64,000 nt of DNA from NCBI RefSeq assembly GCF_002161215.1, contig NZ_NFMB01000009.1:124001-188000 (forward strand), in the 5' to 3' direction. A program made the position numbers and the translations under genes. The stretch's first letter is position 1; each line of letters starts with the position of its first letter. The notes under the pieces were generated by a model. It saw only the letters and a list, made by a program, of their open reading frames with translations. It was not told the DNA's origin and did not search any database. Source of the stretch: Flavonifractor sp. An10. Lineage in GTDB: Bacteria; Bacillota; Clostridia; Oscillospirales; Oscillospiraceae. Positions 24,883 through 33,725 of the stretch are shown piece after piece.

Positions 24883-26202
24883 TTGAAGGTTGCATTTATC
24901 TCCCTGGGCTGCGCCAAGAATCTGGTCAATACCGAGCAGATGATGGCCCTGACCCGGGACGCCGGGTATGAGCTGGTGTCCGACCCGGAGGGGGCGGACG
25001 TGGCGGTGCTCAACACCTGCGGCTTCATCGACTCCGCCAAGAGCGAGGCCATCCAGAACATCCTGGAGCTGGCCGCGTTGAAGGACGCGGGCAAGCTGGG
25101 CAAGCTGCTGGTGGCCGGCTGCCTGTCCCAGCGGTACCAGGATGAGCTGGAGCAGGAGATGCCCGAGGTGGACGGCGTGCTGGGCACCGGCAGCTACACC
25201 GACATCGTCTCCGCCCTGGAGGAGGTGACCGCCGGCGGCCATCCCCGCCGCTTCGGCGACATCGACCACACGGAGGAGGACGGGGCCCGGGTGGTGTCCA
25301 CGCCGCCCTACACCGCCTACCTGAAGATCGCCGAGGGCTGCGACAACCGCTGCTCCTACTGCATCATCCCCTATCTCCGGGGCCGCTACCGCAGCCGGAG
25401 CATGGAGTCCCTGCTCGCCGAGGCCAAGGCACTGGCCGACCGGGGGGTGCAGGAGCTGATTGTCATCGCCCAGGACATCACCCGCTACGGCACCGATCTC
25501 TACGGCCGCCGCCGGCTGGGAGACCTGCTCACCGAGCTGTGCAAGCTGCCCTTCCACTGGGTGCGGCTCCACTACCTGTACCCCGACGAGGTGGATGACG
25601 ACCTCATCGACGTGCTCGCCCGGGAGCACAAGATCCTCCGGTATATCGACATCCCTCTCCAGCATATCAATGACGGGATCCTGAAGGCCATGAACCGCCG
25701 CTCCACCAAGGCGGAGATTATCGCCCTGCTGCACAAGCTGCGGCAGCGGCTGCCCGGCCTGGTGCTGCGCACCTCCCTGATCTGCGGCCTGCCCGGCGAG
25801 GGGGAGGCGGAGTTCGAGGAGCTGTGCGAATTCCTGCAGGACGCCGGCATCGAGCGGGCGGGCATCTTCCAGTTCTCCCCGGAGGAGGGCACCCCCGCCG
25901 CCGTCATGGAACACCAGGTGGAGCCGGAGGTGGCCGCCCGGCGGGTGGAGCTGCTGGTGGAGCTCCAGAGCCGGGTGATGGACGCCTATAACGAGAGCCG
26001 CCTGGGGGAGACCCTGGAGGTGCTCTGCGAGGGCTTCGACCCGGACATGGGCTGCTACGCCGGCCGTTCCTATGCCGACTCCCCCGACGTGGACGGCAGG
26101 GTGTTCTTCACCGCCGCCGGCCTGGTGCCCGCCGGCACCTTTGTCAACGTCCGCATCACCGGCACCAGCGACGGCGATCTCACCGGCGAGATAGAGGAGT
26201 GA
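24883..26202 (+). CDS. rimO: Ribosomal protein uS12 Asp methylthiotransferase RimO
   Basis: 439 residues. Radical-SAM enzyme that methylthiolates an aspartate of ribosomal protein S12. N-terminal MTTase domain with cluster cysteines in SLGCAKNLVN, LNTCGFIDSAKSEAIQ and AGCLSQRY; radical-SAM CxxxCxxC in GCDNRCSYCIIPYLRGRYRSR; C-terminal TRAM domain after about residue 370. The start is TTG at 24883 with AAGGAG eight bases before. NTCGFIDSAKSEAI distinguishes RimO from MiaB. Confidence 0.94.
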   Translation: MKVAFISLGCAKNLVNTEQMMALTRDAGYELVSDPEGADVAVLNTCGFIDSAKSEAIQNILELAALKDAGKLGKLLVAGCLSQRYQDELEQEMPEVDGVLGTGSYTDIVSALEEVTAGGHPRRFGDIDHTEEDGARVVSTPPYTAYLKIAEGCDNRCSYCIIPYLRGRYRSRSMESLLAEAKALADRGVQELIVIAQDITRYGTDLYGRRRLGDLLTELCKLPFHWVRLHYLYPDEVDDDLIDVLAREHKILRYIDIPLQHINDGILKAMNRRSTKAEIIALLHKLRQRLPGLVLRTSLICGLPGEGEAEFEELCEFLQDAGIERAGIFQFSPEEGTPAAVMEHQVEPEVAARRVELLVELQSRVMDAYNESRLGETLEVLCEGFDPDMGCYAGRSYADSPDVDGRVFFTAAGLVPAGTFVNVRITGTSDGDLTGEIEE

Positions 26203-26209
26203 CACGACT

Positions 26210-26737
26210 TTGAATACCGCCAACAAGCTGACCATGCTCCGGGTGGTGCTCATCCCGGTGTTTCTGGTGCTGCTCTACCTCCCCATCCCCTTCCACATGG
26301 CCTTCGCCCTGGTGATCTTCATCCTGGCCAGCGTCACCGACTTCATCGACGGCTACATCGCCCGCCACTACAACCAGGTCACCGACTTCGGCAAGTTCAT
26401 GGATCCCCTGGCGGATAAGCTGCTGGTGATGTCCGCCCTGCTGTGGTTTGTGGAGGCGGGCCGCCTGCCCGCCTGGGCCATGCTGGTGGTGGTGGCGCGG
26501 GAGTTTGCCGTCACCGCCCTGCGCCTCATCGCCGTGGAGCGGGGGCGGGTGATCGCCGCGGCCTGGTCGGGGAAGATCAAGACCGCCTCCACCATGGTGT
26601 GCATCTGCCTGATGCTGCTCTTCGCCCGGCCCTGGCTGGACGTGCTCTGCGCGGCGGTGATCCTGGTCACCACGGTCTACTCCGGCGTGGAGTACTTTGT
26701 CAAGAACCGGGACGTGATGGACTGGAGGAACCTGTAA
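26210..26737 (+). CDS. pgsA: CDP-diacylglycerol-glycerol-3-phosphate 3-phosphatidyltransferase
   Basis: 175 residues, membrane enzyme of phosphatidylglycerol synthesis. The CDP-alcohol phosphotransferase motif DG-AR-G-D-D is read in [28 protein letters not shown]. Five to six hydrophobic helices. TTG start at 26210 with GAGGAG upstream, seven bases after rimO. rimO-pgsA is a conserved Firmicute pair. A second enzyme of this family is encoded at 55028-55567. Confidence 0.93.
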   Translation: MNTANKLTMLRVVLIPVFLVLLYLPIPFHMAFALVIFILASVTDFIDGYIARHYNQVTDFGKFMDPLADKLLVMSALLWFVEAGRLPAWAMLVVVAREFAVTALRLIAVERGRVIAAAWSGKIKTASTMVCICLMLLFARPWLDVLCAAVILVTTVYSGVEYFVKNRDVMDWRNL

Positions 26738-27375
26738 TGCTGGACTTCACCCGGCAGCTGCGGGCCGAGGAGCCCCTGATCCACCCCACCAGCCGGGTCA
26801 AGAACTGCACCTTCGGCCGGTATGTGGAGATCGGCGACCACTGTGTGCTGGAGGAGACAGCGGTGGGGGACTACACCTACTGCTTCGGCTGTAATGACGT
26901 GATCTATACCGCCCTGGGCAGGTTCAACTCCATCGCCACCGGCGTGCGCATCAACCCGGTGCAGCACCCGGCCAAGTTCCGGGCGGCGGCCCACCACTTC
27001 ACCTACCGCTGCTCCCACTACGGCCTGGGCCCCGATGACGACGGCCTGATCGCCTGGCGGCGGCAGAACCGGGTGACCACCGGGAACGACGTGTGGCTGG
27101 GTCACAACGCGGTGATCATGGGGGGCGTCACCATCGGCGACGGCGCGGTGGTGGGGGCCGGGGCGGTGGTGACCCACGACGTGGCCCCCTATGAGATCGT
27201 GGGCGGCGTTCCGGCCCGGCACATCGGCTGGCGCTATCCGCCGGAGCTCATTACCGCTCTGGAGCGCATCCGCTGGTGGGACTGGAGCCATGAGACCCTG
27301 GGGGAGCGCCTGCGGGACTTTGACGACGTGGAGGCCTTCTGCGCCAAGTACGACCCCGGAGCCCCGGAAAAATGA
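26737..27375 (+). CDS. Left-handed beta-helix (hexapeptide) acyltransferase, phosphonate-cluster type
   Basis: 212 residues. Hexapeptide repeats run from [22 protein letters not shown] through [14 protein letters not shown], and after an excursion resume at [27 protein letters not shown]. The conserved excursion [15 protein letters not shown] and the end [12 protein letters not shown] match the hexapeptide family normally found in phosphonate operons (TIGR03308-like). The ATG overlaps the pgsA stop in TAATG, so translation is coupled. No phn genes are present, so the acceptor is uncertain; a CatB-like O-acetyltransferase is the general alternative. Confidence 0.8.
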   Translation: MLDFTRQLRAEEPLIHPTSRVKNCTFGRYVEIGDHCVLEETAVGDYTYCFGCNDVIYTALGRFNSIATGVRINPVQHPAKFRAAAHHFTYRCSHYGLGPDDDGLIAWRRQNRVTTGNDVWLGHNAVIMGGVTIGDGAVVGAGAVVTHDVAPYEIVGGVPARHIGWRYPPELITALERIRWWDWSHETLGERLRDFDDVEAFCAKYDPGAPEK

Positions 27376-27384
27376 GACAAAAAA

Positions 27385-27412
27385 CCGCACGGCCGCTTCC
27401 GCGGCCGTGCGG
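27385..27412. terminator. Terminator hairpin, left copy beside element A1
   Basis: Perfect 12-bp stem CCGCACGGCCGC / GCGGCCGTGCGG, loop TTCC, preceded by a run of A. The identical 28 bases occur again at 27637-27664, followed by TTT. The two copies look like one bidirectional terminator duplicated around an insertion. Confidence 0.8.
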
Positions 27413-27636
27413 TCAGCCTGTCGAAAAAGTCTTTTCGACAGGCTGCTGAACTTTTTGAAACTTAAAAAAGTTTCAAAAAGTTGTTTGATCCAACGCGAAA
27501 GGGAACCCTGACGGTTCATCTCCGCGCTAAGGGCCGCCGCTTTGCGGCGGTTGCGCTTCGAAACGCCCTGCGGGGCAGCCTTTCACACTATCCTTCCCTC
27601 CGAATCCTTCGGCCGGAGGGTTTATTGACAGTCTCA
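27413..27636 (+). repeat. Intergenic element family A, copy A1
   Basis: 224-bp insert filling most of the 303-bp convergent gap between the acyltransferase and the AEC transporter. It starts TCAGCCTGTCGAAAAA, whose first bases form a hairpin with TTTTCGACAGGCTG. Next comes a hairpin of AACTTTTTGAAACTT with its complement, a near-palindromic GGGAACC-CTGAC-GGTTC, a 62-bp segment absent from copy A2, and TTCACACTATCCTTCCCTCC. It ends TTGACAGTCTCA. The ends form an imperfect inverted repeat. No coding capacity. Confidence 0.8.
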
Positions 27637-27664
27637 CCGCACGGCCGCTTCCGCGGCCGTGCGG
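27637..27664. terminator. Terminator hairpin, right copy beside element A1
   Basis: Exact duplicate of 27385-27412, followed by TTTCC on the plus strand. Confidence 0.8.
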
Positions 27665-27678
27665 TTTCCTGTATCCGG

Positions 27679-28626
27679 TCAGATGAGCCCCATGGTGCGC
27701 AGGATGTAGAGCCAGAGGGTGAGGGTAAAGATGCTGAACAGGGTGGTGAGCATGACGGTGCTGGAGGTGAGGGTGCCCTCGTGGCCCATGCTGCGGGCCA
27801 TGACAAAGCTGCTGACGGTGGTGGGGCTGGCCAGCATGGCCAGGGCGGCCACCAGCTTGTCGTCCCGGGCGCCCATGGCCACGGCGGCGGGGAGGAACAC
27901 GGCGGCCAGCACCACCAACTTGACCGCAGTGGCGGCCACGGCCGGCTTCCAGCGGCCCAGGGCCTTTTTCAGATCGAAGGAGGCGCCCAGGGCCATGAGG
28001 CCCAGGGGGGTGGCGGTGGCGGAGATGCTGTTCACCGTCTTCTCCATGATCAGCGGCTCAGGGATGCGCAGCAGAGTCCACACCAGGCCGACCACGATGC
28101 CCAGAATGATGGGATTGGTGACAATGCCCTTGCAGGCCTTTTTCAGGGCCGCCCGGTTGACGCCGCTCTGCTGCGGGCTGGAGAGGGAGAGCACCAGCAC
28201 CGCCGCCACGTTGTACAGGGGCACCGCGCCGATGATCACCAGGCTGGCCGCCCCGGCGTTGCCGTACAGGTTCTCCAGGAAGGCGGCCCCCAGCAGGGCG
28301 ATGCTGCTGCGGTAGCCCACCTGGACAAACTCCCCCCGGAGGGAGCGGTCTTTCCAGAACAGGCTGACGGCGGCGGTGAGGAGGATGGACAGGAGGGTGG
28401 CCAGGAAGCAGTAGAGGACGAAGGGGGCGTCCCACACAGAGAAGAAGTCGGAGTCCACCAGATCCTTGAAGAGCATCACCGGCAGGCCGATCTTGAACAC
28501 ATAGCTGTTGAGCTTGTCCGCGAAGGCCTGGTCGAAAAAACCCATCCGCCGGAAGAGCATGCCCAGCAGCATCATCAGGAAGATGGGCACGGTGGCGTTG
28601 AGGCAGTAGATCAGATTGTCCAGCAT
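27679..28626 (-). CDS. AEC-family transporter
   Basis: 315 residues, about ten transmembrane helices in two halves. N-terminal ATVPIFLMMLLGMLFRRMGFF, central NPIILGIVVGLVW and the C-terminal LASPTTVSSFVMA are typical of the auxin-efflux-carrier superfamily, whose bacterial members move malate, malonate or other organic acids. ATG at 28626 with a likely promoter TTGTTT-17-TATAAT. No metabolic neighbour points to a substrate. Confidence 0.9.
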   Translation of the reverse strand: MLDNLIYCLNATVPIFLMMLLGMLFRRMGFFDQAFADKLNSYVFKIGLPVMLFKDLVDSDFFSVWDAPFVLYCFLATLLSILLTAAVSLFWKDRSLRGEFVQVGYRSSIALLGAAFLENLYGNAGAASLVIIGAVPLYNVAAVLVLSLSSPQQSGVNRAALKKACKGIVTNPIILGIVVGLVWTLLRIPEPLIMEKTVNSISATATPLGLMALGASFDLKKALGRWKPAVAATAVKLVVLAAVFLPAAVAMGARDDKLVAALAMLASPTTVSSFVMARSMGHEGTLTSSTVMLTTLFSIFTLTLWLYILRTMGLI

Positions 28627-28674
28627 ATTGAGAATCCCCCTGTGCGTTCCGATTCGAGTATGCGCGCAATAGGT

Positions 28675-28703
28675 ATTATAGTCCCATCCGGGCGGGGAAA
28701 CAA
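28675..28703 (-). promoter_or_regulatory. Sigma-A promoter of the AEC transporter gene
   Basis: TTGTTT (28703-28698), 17 bases, TATAAT (28680-28675) on the minus strand, about 50 bases before the start codon. Confidence 0.65.
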
Positions 28704-28779
28704 GACAGTTACCGCGGGGTAAGGGGCATGGGACGGGCCGCGGCGCGCATAGAGGTAGAGGGAAGGGGAGGGATGCGCC

Positions 28780-29061
28780 GTGCTGTGCCGGGTTTCCGAG
28801 CTGCGGTACAAGGAGATGATCAACGTCACCGACGGCAGCCGATACGGCTACGTGGGGGACGCGGAGGTGGATCTGGAGACGGGGCAGGTGAGGGCCCTGG
28901 TGGTGCCGGGGCGGCTGCGGCTCTTCGGCCTGCTGGGTCGGGAGGAGGACACGGTGGTGCCCTGGGAGGCGGTGCGCCGCATCGGCGCGGACATCATCCT
29001 GGTGGAGGGCGGCCCCATGGGGCGCATCGGCCGGGGGCGTCGGCAGAGCGGCGCCCTTTGA
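28780..29061 (+). CDS. YlmC/YmxH-family sporulation protein (PRC-barrel)
   Basis: 93 residues. RVSELRYKEMINVTDGSRYGYVGDAEVDLETG is the PRC-barrel-like family signature, followed by a loop of about 14 residues and EDTVVPWEAVRRIGADIILVE. Members occur across endospore-forming Firmicutes and some are expressed in the spore programme; the biochemical role is unknown. GTG start at 28780 with GGGAGGG seven bases upstream. It stands alone between divergent AEC and downstream glmS. Confidence 0.85.
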   Translation: MLCRVSELRYKEMINVTDGSRYGYVGDAEVDLETGQVRALVVPGRLRLFGLLGREEDTVVPWEAVRRIGADIILVEGGPMGRIGRGRRQSGAL

Positions 29062-29145
29062 CCAGTGAGGAACGGCGCCTCCCCGGTTCTCTCAGTCAGG
29101 TTGACAGAAAACAAGACTGGTTGACAAAAACAGGGCAGGATGAGG

Positions 29146-29174
29146 TTGCGGGGATTGGCAGGACGTGGTATACT
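29146..29174 (+). promoter_or_regulatory. Sigma-A promoter of glmS
   Basis: TTGCGG, 17 bases, TATACT, 36 bases before the ATG. Two TTGACA-containing direct repeats (GGTTGACAGAAAACA and GGTTGACAAAAACAG) lie 30-60 bases upstream and could be further -35 boxes or a binding site. The leader is too short for a glmS ribozyme. Confidence 0.6.
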
Positions 29175-29210
29175 GCTGATTTAGAGTATCAAACCAGGAG
29201 GTACATCCCA

Positions 29211-31043
29211 ATGTGCGGTATTGTCGGATTTGTTGGCCGGGAGGAGGCCGCCCCCATTCTGCTGGACGGCCTGGCCCGGCTGGAATATCGGGGCTATGAC
29301 TCCGCGGGCATCGCGGTTTACGGGGAGCAGGAGGGCCTGCAGGTGGCCAAGGCCAAGGGCCGGCTTCAGGTGCTGTATGAGCTGGTGGAGGGGGGCAGAA
29401 CTGTCCATGGCGCCATCGGCCTGGGCCACACCCGCTGGGCCACCCACGGGGAGCCCTCGGACGTGAACTCCCACCCCCAGGTCAGCGAGAGCGGCCGCTT
29501 TGCCGTGGTGCACAACGGCATCATCGAAAACTATATGGAGCTGCGGGAGTTTCTGGAGTCGGAGGGGGTCACCTTCGTTTCCCAGACCGACACCGAGGTG
29601 GTGGCCCAGCTGCTGGAGTACTACTACGACGGGGACATTCTGGCGACGGTGGGGAAGGTGCTGGGTCTGATTCAGGGGGCCTACGCCCTGGGCATCCTCA
29701 GCGCCGACTGTCCCGACCGGCTCATCGCCGCCCGGAAGGACAGCCCCCTGATCCTGGGCTTTGGAGACGGAGCCCACTTCCTGGCCTCCGATGTAACCGC
29801 CCTGATCAAGTACACCCGGGACGTGTGCTACCTGGACGACGGGGAGATCGCCGAGCTCACCGCCGACCACCTGTGGGTGTACGACGCCTACCTCCGCCCG
29901 GTGGAGAAGGAGCACCACCACGTGGACTGGGAGATCTCCGCCGCCGAGAAGGGCGGGTATGAGCACTTCATGGCCAAGGAGATCATGGAGCAGCCCGAGG
30001 CCTTCCGCAAGACCATCTCCCCCCGCATCCTGCAGGGGAAGGTGGCGCTGGACGGCCTGAGCCTGGAGGCGGACTACCTGCGGGAGATGGACAAGCTGTA
30101 TGTCATCGCCTGCGGCTCCTCCTACCACGTGGGCATGGTGGCCAAGTACACCCTGGAGCGGCTGCTGCGCAAGCCGGTGGAGGTGACCCTGGCCTCCGAG
30201 TTCCGCTACTGCGACCCCATCGTCACCGACAAGACCCTGGCCCTGGTGATCAGCCAGTCCGGCGAGACGGTGGACACCCTGGCCGCCATGCGGGAGGCCC
30301 GGCGGCTGGGGGCCCGGGTGCTGTCCATCGTCAACGTGGTGGGCTCCACCATCGCCCGGGAGAGCGACGACGTGCTCTACACCTGGGCCGGGCCGGAGAT
30401 CGCCGTGGCCACCACCAAGGCCTTCTCCACCCAGCTGGCGGTGGTGTACCTCATCGGCCTGTACTGCGCCGACAAGCTGGGCACCCTGCCCCGGGAGGAA
30501 TACGACGCCATCCTGGCGGAGCTGCAGACCATCCCCGACAAGCTGGAGCAGATTCTGGACAACCGGGCGGACATCCAGTATTTCGCCTCCCTCTACTTCA
30601 ACCACCCCTCCATCTTCTTCATCGGCCGCAACGTGGACTACGCCATCGGCATGGAGGGCTCCCTGAAGCTGAAGGAGATCTCCTACATCCACTCGGAGGC
30701 CTACGCCGCCGGGGAGCTGAAGCACGGCACCATCTCCCTCATCGAGCCGGGCACCCTGGTGGTGGCCCTGGCCAGCTACACCAAGCTCTTTGAAAAGACC
30801 ATGAGCAACGTGGTGGAGGTGAAGAGCCGGGGGGCCGACGTGCTGGGCCTCACCGTGGCCTCCCGGGCGGCGGACATGGCCAAGACGGTGGATCACGTGA
30901 TCCCCGTGCCCGATACCCACCCCGTGCTGCTGCCCGTCCTGGATGTGGTGCCCATGCAGCTCTTTGCCTACTACGTGGCCCTCCAGCGGGGGTGTGACAT
31001 CGATAAGCCCAGAAATCTTGCCAAGTCGGTGACTGTGGAGTGA
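29211..31043 (+). CDS. glmS: Glutamine-fructose-6-phosphate aminotransferase (isomerizing)
   Basis: 610 residues, makes glucosamine-6-phosphate for peptidoglycan. The N-terminal nucleophile Cys2 is in MCGIVGFVG; glutaminase text GYDSAGIAV, GHTRWATHGEPS and HNGIIENY. Two SIS domains follow (ACGSSYHVGMVAKY; ISQSGETVDTLAAMREA; AYAAGELKHGTISLIE), ending DKPRNLAKSVTVE. ATG at 29211 with CAGGAGG upstream. The substrate-binding protein gene starts 11 bases after the stop, so read-through into the ABC genes is likely. Confidence 0.97.
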   Translation: MCGIVGFVGREEAAPILLDGLARLEYRGYDSAGIAVYGEQEGLQVAKAKGRLQVLYELVEGGRTVHGAIGLGHTRWATHGEPSDVNSHPQVSESGRFAVVHNGIIENYMELREFLESEGVTFVSQTDTEVVAQLLEYYYDGDILATVGKVLGLIQGAYALGILSADCPDRLIAARKDSPLILGFGDGAHFLASDVTALIKYTRDVCYLDDGEIAELTADHLWVYDAYLRPVEKEHHHVDWEISAAEKGGYEHFMAKEIMEQPEAFRKTISPRILQGKVALDGLSLEADYLREMDKLYVIACGSSYHVGMVAKYTLERLLRKPVEVTLASEFRYCDPIVTDKTLALVISQSGETVDTLAAMREARRLGARVLSIVNVVGSTIARESDDVLYTWAGPEIAVATTKAFSTQLAVVYLIGLYCADKLGTLPREEYDAILAELQTIPDKLEQILDNRADIQYFASLYFNHPSIFFIGRNVDYAIGMEGSLKLKEISYIHSEAYAAGELKHGTISLIEPGTLVVALASYTKLFEKTMSNVVEVKSRGADVLGLTVASRAADMAKTVDHVIPVPDTHPVLLPVLDVVPMQLFAYYVALQRGCDIDKPRNLAKSVTVE

Positions 31044-31054
31044 GGAGAAGCGAA

Positions 31055-32629
31055 TTGAAGAAGCTGTTTACTCTGGTTCTGGCCCTGCTCCTGGCTCTCT
31101 CCCTGTCCGCCTGCGGCGGCGGGGGAGAGGACGCGGGGGCGCAGGCCGTGGTGCGCTGCGGCCTGTCCAACGCGTGGGATTCCCTGATGCCCTACAACAG
31201 CCCGTCGGGGAGCAACTACTCCCGCATCATCTACGACAAGATTTACGACCGCCTGGCCTACGTCCACGCCGACGGCACCCTGGATCCCCGGGGAGCCGAG
31301 TCCTGGGAGAGCGCCGACGGCGGCTATGTCGTCCTGTTCCACCTGGATCAGGGGGCGGCCTTCCACGACGGAACCCCGGTGACGGCGGAGCACTGGGCGG
31401 ACACCATCGCCCTGCTGACCGACCCGGACTGCCCCACCCTGGGCCGCGCGGCTTTCTCCGTGCTCGCCGGCACCGACGACAACGGCGCGGCGGTGGAGGG
31501 GGAGGCCCTGGGGGCGGAGGCGGTGGACGACTACACCCTCAGGCTCACCTTCAAGACCCCCACCACCCCGGAGGACTTCCTGCTAGACAGGAACCGGGAG
31601 TACTACGTGCTGCCCACCCACCTGCTGGAGGGGGTGGAGCCGTCACAGCTCATGGATCTGGAGCTGTGGGACAAGCCCATCGGCTCCGGCCCCTGCAAAT
31701 TCGTCTCCGAGACCCCGGGCAGCCAGCTGGTGCTGGAGGCCAACAAGGACTACCAGCTGGGGGCGCCCGGCTTTGACCAGCTGGTGATCCGGGTCATCGA
31801 CAAGTCCAACCTGCTCACCTCCCTGATCGCCGGGGATCTGGACTACTACGCTTTCGGCGGCAACGTGTCGGTGGAGGACGCCCAGGTGGCCGAGGAGGCG
31901 GGCCTGACGGTGGCGGAGGGCACGGTGCCCAACTACTTCTACGAGCTGATGCTCAACAACGAGACCATCCCCAGCGCGGCCATCCGCCGGGCCATCGACC
32001 TGGCTCTGGACAAGGAGGCCCTGTGCCTCCAGTCGGCCCAGAGCCTGGGGGAGCCAGCGGCCTCGGATCTCACCCCCGGCACGGGGTATGACAGCGGCCT
32101 GACCTGGAGCCGGGACGTGGAGGGGGCGAAGGCCCTGCTGGAGCAGGGGGGCTATGACGGCCGGACTTACACCCTGGCCTGCACCTCCAACCGCTCCGGC
32201 CTGGCCGCCCTCATGCAGCAGGAGCTGGCCGAGGCGGGGGTCGCTGTTGTCATTGAGACGGTGGACTCCGCCACCCTGTTTGCCGGCATGGCGGACGGGA
32301 AGTACGACATGGCCATCGCCAGCCACACCCCCGGCGCCCTGCCCCTGTGGTTCACCGCCAGCCGGTTTGCCGAGGGCAACAACATCTTCCATGTGGCGGA
32401 TCTCACCCCCTACACGGACTATATCTCTGCCATCCAGGGGGAGGCCGACCAGGCCCGGCGGCAGGCCCTGGTGACGGAGTTCCAGGCCTTCCTGGCCCGG
32501 GAGCGGCCCTTCATCCCCCTGTGGTTCAGCCGCACCCTCCACGTCCAGTCCCCCACGGTGGACGGCATCGACTACCCCTCCTCCACCTTCTCCAACGAGA
32601 ACGTGTGGGACTGGGAGTACCGGGGATGA
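31055..32629 (+). CDS. Peptide/nickel-type ABC substrate-binding lipoprotein (SBP family 5)
   Basis: 524 residues. Signal peptide with lipobox LSACGGGG, mature lipoprotein. Family 5 solute-binding features: YDRLAYVHADGTLDPRGAESW, HLDQGAAFHDGTPVTAEHW, IGSGPCKFVSE and a repeat of substrate-lobe text IRRAIDLALDKEAL. TTG start at 31055 with GAGGAG seven bases ahead; an upstream in-frame GTG would overlap this site. Followed by two permeases; no ATPase gene is nearby. Confidence 0.9.
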   Translation: MKKLFTLVLALLLALSLSACGGGGEDAGAQAVVRCGLSNAWDSLMPYNSPSGSNYSRIIYDKIYDRLAYVHADGTLDPRGAESWESADGGYVVLFHLDQGAAFHDGTPVTAEHWADTIALLTDPDCPTLGRAAFSVLAGTDDNGAAVEGEALGAEAVDDYTLRLTFKTPTTPEDFLLDRNREYYVLPTHLLEGVEPSQLMDLELWDKPIGSGPCKFVSETPGSQLVLEANKDYQLGAPGFDQLVIRVIDKSNLLTSLIAGDLDYYAFGGNVSVEDAQVAEEAGLTVAEGTVPNYFYELMLNNETIPSAAIRRAIDLALDKEALCLQSAQSLGEPAASDLTPGTGYDSGLTWSRDVEGAKALLEQGGYDGRTYTLACTSNRSGLAALMQQELAEAGVAVVIETVDSATLFAGMADGKYDMAIASHTPGALPLWFTASRFAEGNNIFHVADLTPYTDYISAIQGEADQARRQALVTEFQAFLARERPFIPLWFSRTLHVQSPTVDGIDYPSSTFSNENVWDWEYRG

Positions 32630-32765
32630 GGGCCGCCGCGCGGGGCCGCCGCGCCCCGCATGCGCTATTTGTCAGAAATCGAAACAGAAGAGAAAACCTC
32701 CGTAGGGCCGGCCCATACGGCCCGTGCCTCCCGAGAGAGGCCGGAAGTGCAGGAGGAATCAAGCT
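32630..32765. other. Gap between the binding protein and first permease
   Basis: 136 GC-rich bases with an inverted repeat GGGCCGGCCC around 32706. No promoter or U-tract hairpin seen; probably within one transcript. Confidence 0.4.
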
Positions 32766-33725
32766 ATGGGACGCTATATTCGCCGCCGTCTGCTGACGGC
32801 AATCCCCGTCTTTCTGGGCATCACCCTGCTGGTCTTCGGGATGCTCCACCTGGCCGCGGGCTCGGTGCTGGATCTGATGGGGGAGGGGAGTGCCTCCAGC
32901 GCCGCCGACAAGGCGGCGCTGGAGGCGTCTCTCGGCCTGGACAGGCCCCTGCCCGTCCAGTACCTGGACTGGCTCTCCGGCCTGCTCCGGGGTGATCTGG
33001 GGGAGTCCTACCTGACGGGGAAGGACGTGGCCGGGCTGATCGCCCAGCGGGTGGGCCCCTCCCTGCTGCTGACGGGGACGGGGGTGCTGCTGGCTGTCGC
33101 CATCGCCCTCCCCCTGGGGATCCTGGCGGCCTGGAAGCCAGGCTCGGCCTGGGATAAGGCCGCATCCGCCCTGTCCCTGCTCAGCTTCGGGGTGCCGGGC
33201 TTCTTCCTCTGCCTGGTGGGGATCCTGGTGTTCTCGGTCTTCCTGGGCTGGCTGCCCGCCCAGGGCATGTATGAATACGGGGTGTTCACCGGGATGGGGG
33301 ATCTGCTCCGCCACCTGGTGCTCCCCGCCGGGGTGGTGTGCCTCAGCGGCGTGGGGGAGCTGGTGAAGCAGACCCGGGCCGCCTGCCTGGAGGGGCTGGG
33401 GGAGGACTACATCCTCACCGCCCGGGCCAAGGGCCTGAAAGAGGGGGCGGTGATGGTGCGCCACGCCTTCCGTGGGTCGCTGCTGCCGGTGCTCACCACC
33501 ATCCTGAGCCACATCCCCCACATCATCGGCGGCTCGGTGGTGGTGGAGCGGGTGTTCGGCTGGCCGGGCATGGGCAGCCTGCTCTTTGACGGCATCGACA
33601 GCCGGGACGACGCCGTGGTCATGGGGGTGACGGTGGTGATCGCCCTCACCGTGCTCCTCACCAATCTGCTGCTGGATCTGGTCTACGGGCTGGCCGATCC
33701 CCGGGTGCGCTATGAGAAGGGGTAG
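32766..33725 (+). CDS. ABC transporter permease, DppB/OppB type
   Basis: 319 residues, about six helices. N-terminal GRYIRRRLLTAIPVFLGITLLVFGMLHL is typical of DppB-like subunits, and the cytoplasmic EAA loop is in EDYILTARAKGLKEGAVMVRHAFRGSLLPV, which contacts the ATPase. VVERVFGWPGMG follows. ATG at 32766 with AGGAGG upstream. The next permease gene overlaps by 14 bases. Confidence 0.92.
   Translation: MGRYIRRRLLTAIPVFLGITLLVFGMLHLAAGSVLDLMGEGSASSAADKAALEASLGLDRPLPVQYLDWLSGLLRGDLGESYLTGKDVAGLIAQRVGPSLLLTGTGVLLAVAIALPLGILAAWKPGSAWDKAASALSLLSFGVPGFFLCLVGILVFSVFLGWLPAQGMYEYGVFTGMGDLLRHLVLPAGVVCLSGVGELVKQTRAACLEGLGEDYILTARAKGLKEGAVMVRHAFRGSLLPVLTTILSHIPHIIGGSVVVERVFGWPGMGSLLFDGIDSRDDAVVMGVTVVIALTVLLTNLLLDLVYGLADPRVRYEKG

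Noticed and set aside
27481-27640. Peptide-coding potential in element A1 (FDPTRKGTLTV)
   Set aside because: The same text appears from the element in both A copies in frames that do not share start or stop; a by-product of the repeat.
29075-29210. glmS ribozyme in the glmS leader
   Set aside because: The leader after the predicted promoter is only about 30 bases and no ribozyme core was found.
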